Part shown: positions 5,531 through 6,330 of the stretch, piece after piece
Numbering within the stretch: position 1 is the stretch's first letter
Layout: each line of letters opens with the position of its first letter
Assembly: GCA_002712045.1 (NCBI GenBank)
Contig: PARX01000009.1
Location: 24,779-31,108 of the forward strand
Direction: 5' to 3'
DNA length: 6,330 nt
Source: Paracoccaceae bacterium
Lineage (GTDB): Bacteria > Pseudomonadota > Alphaproteobacteria > Rhodobacterales > Rhodobacteraceae
Translations under genes and position numbers: made by a program
Notes under the pieces: generated by a model
The model's input: only the letters and a program-made list of their open reading frames with translations
Database searches by the model: none
Told to the model about the DNA's origin: nothing

Positions 5531-6330
5531 ATGGCCGACGGTGATATAGATATGAAAACTCATCCAACAGAAGACATATCAGTATCAAAATTATTTGGTA
5601 TTGACAGTAAAATTAAAGTTAAAGGTTTTGCAGAAAAATCTGAACGGGTACCAGAAATTGATGCAAATTATAAATTTGATCATGATACCACTTTGGCTAT
5701 TTTGGCAAGCTTCGCCTTTAATCGTAGATTGATCATACAAGGTTACCATGGCACTGGAAAATCCACACATATTGAACAAGTAGCAGCTCGTCTGAATTGG
5801 CCAACAGTTAGAGTGAACTTAGACAGTCACATAAGTAGAATTGATCTGATTGGAAAAGACGCAATTAAGCTCAAAGATGGAAAACAAGTAACCGAATTTC
5901 AAGAAGGGATATTACCTTGGGCATTAAGCACCAACACTGCGATTGTTTTTGACGAATATGATGCAGGAAGAGCAGACGTAATGTTCGTAATACAGAGGGT
6001 TCTCGAAGTTGATGGTAAATTAACTTTACTTGACCAAAACAAAGTCATTCAGCCCCACCCTTCTTTTCGTATCTTTGCTACAGCAAACACAGTTGGCTTG
6101 GGTGACACAACTGGTCTATATCATGGAACCCAACAAATTAACCAAGGGCAGATGGATCGCTGGTCGCTTGTGGCAACATTAAATTACCTTTCCCATAGTG
6201 CTGAAACTCAAATTGTAATCTCAAAAAACCCTGACTATGACAACACTAAAGGGAAAAAAATTGTTGGTCAGATGGTAACCGTTGCAGATTTAACAAGAAC
6301 AGCATTTATGCAAGGTGATCTTTCCACTGT
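5531..6330 (+). CDS. cobS: Aerobic cobaltochelatase subunit CobS (3' end beyond window)
   Basis: CobS is an AAA+ ATPase that, with CobT, drives CobN to insert cobalt into hydrogenobyrinic acid a,c-diamide in the aerobic vitamin B12 pathway. The visible 266 codons cover an N-terminal segment with SVSKLFGID (17-25), Walker A GYHGTGKST (71-79), Walker B IVFDEYD with D141-E142, a sensor-1-like ATAN (183-186) and the DRW motif with a likely arginine finger R210. Family members are about 330 residues, so roughly 60 are missing past the right edge. The start ATG 5531 has AGAGGA 6 nt upstream, a strong site. The frame is open to the last base. It is divergent from the hydrolase gene. cobT often follows cobS in alphaproteobacteria but would lie outside the window. 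A related MoxR-type ATPase is the main alternative, but the ordered motifs fit CobS well. Confidence 0.93.
   Translation, partial: MADGDIDMKTHPTEDISVSKLFGIDSKIKVKGFAEKSERVPEIDANYKFDHDTTLAILASFAFNRRLIIQGYHGTGKSTHIEQVAARLNWPTVRVNLDSHISRIDLIGKDAIKLKDGKQVTEFQEGILPWALSTNTAIVFDEYDAGRADVMFVIQRVLEVDGKLTLLDQNKVIQPHPSFRIFATANTVGLGDTTGLYHGTQQINQGQMDRWSLVATLNYLSHSAETQIVISKNPDYDNTKGKKIVGQMVTVADLTRTAFMQGDLST

Overview
The window looks like chromosomal DNA of an AT-rich alphaproteobacterium, possibly a free-living aquatic one. This is inferred from gene content: short TatA and TatB proteins with alphaproteobacterial-looking motifs, a CobS-type subunit of the aerobic cobaltochelatase, an FbpC-like ABC ATPase and a bacterial release factor 3. 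No species can be named from the sequence alone. I see no insertion sequence, phage gene, tRNA, rRNA or CRISPR array.

The left half (1-2686) reads on the minus strand. In transcription order it holds an SDR-family protein with a degenerate active site (2686-1907), an ABC transporter ATPase with a C-terminal TOBE-like region (1847-753), tatA (642-427) and the start of tatB (389-1, running off the left edge). Gaps are 59, 110 and 37 bp, so one transcription unit is possible but not shown. TatA and TatB are parts of the twin-arginine export system; tatC would be expected beyond the left edge. The SDR protein and the ATPase have no obvious link to Tat export. The ATPase has no permease or binding-protein gene in view.

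The centre (2687-4457) has a divergent promoter region and then prfC (release factor 3) on the plus strand. The best prfC start, ATG at 2844, has no Shine-Dalgarno sequence. It lies just downstream of a possible promoter, which suggests a leaderless mRNA. prfC ends 6 bp from the stop of a convergent minus-strand gene (5222-4458), a class I glutamine amidotransferase-like hydrolase of the PuuD/peptidase C26 type.

The right end has a 308-bp AT-rich intergenic region (5223-5530) between two divergent genes, with short inverted repeats. After it comes cobS on the plus strand (5531 to the right edge, incomplete). CobS is an AAA+ ATPase that works with CobT and CobN to insert cobalt in aerobic vitamin B12 synthesis.

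Most of the window is ordinary housekeeping and metabolic sequence, and I found no convincing new multi-gene system. The points worth a second look are a perfect 10-bp-arm hairpin at the tatA stop codon combined with a TTG start for tatB, the SDR protein lacking the catalytic Tyr and Lys, and the likely leaderless prfC.
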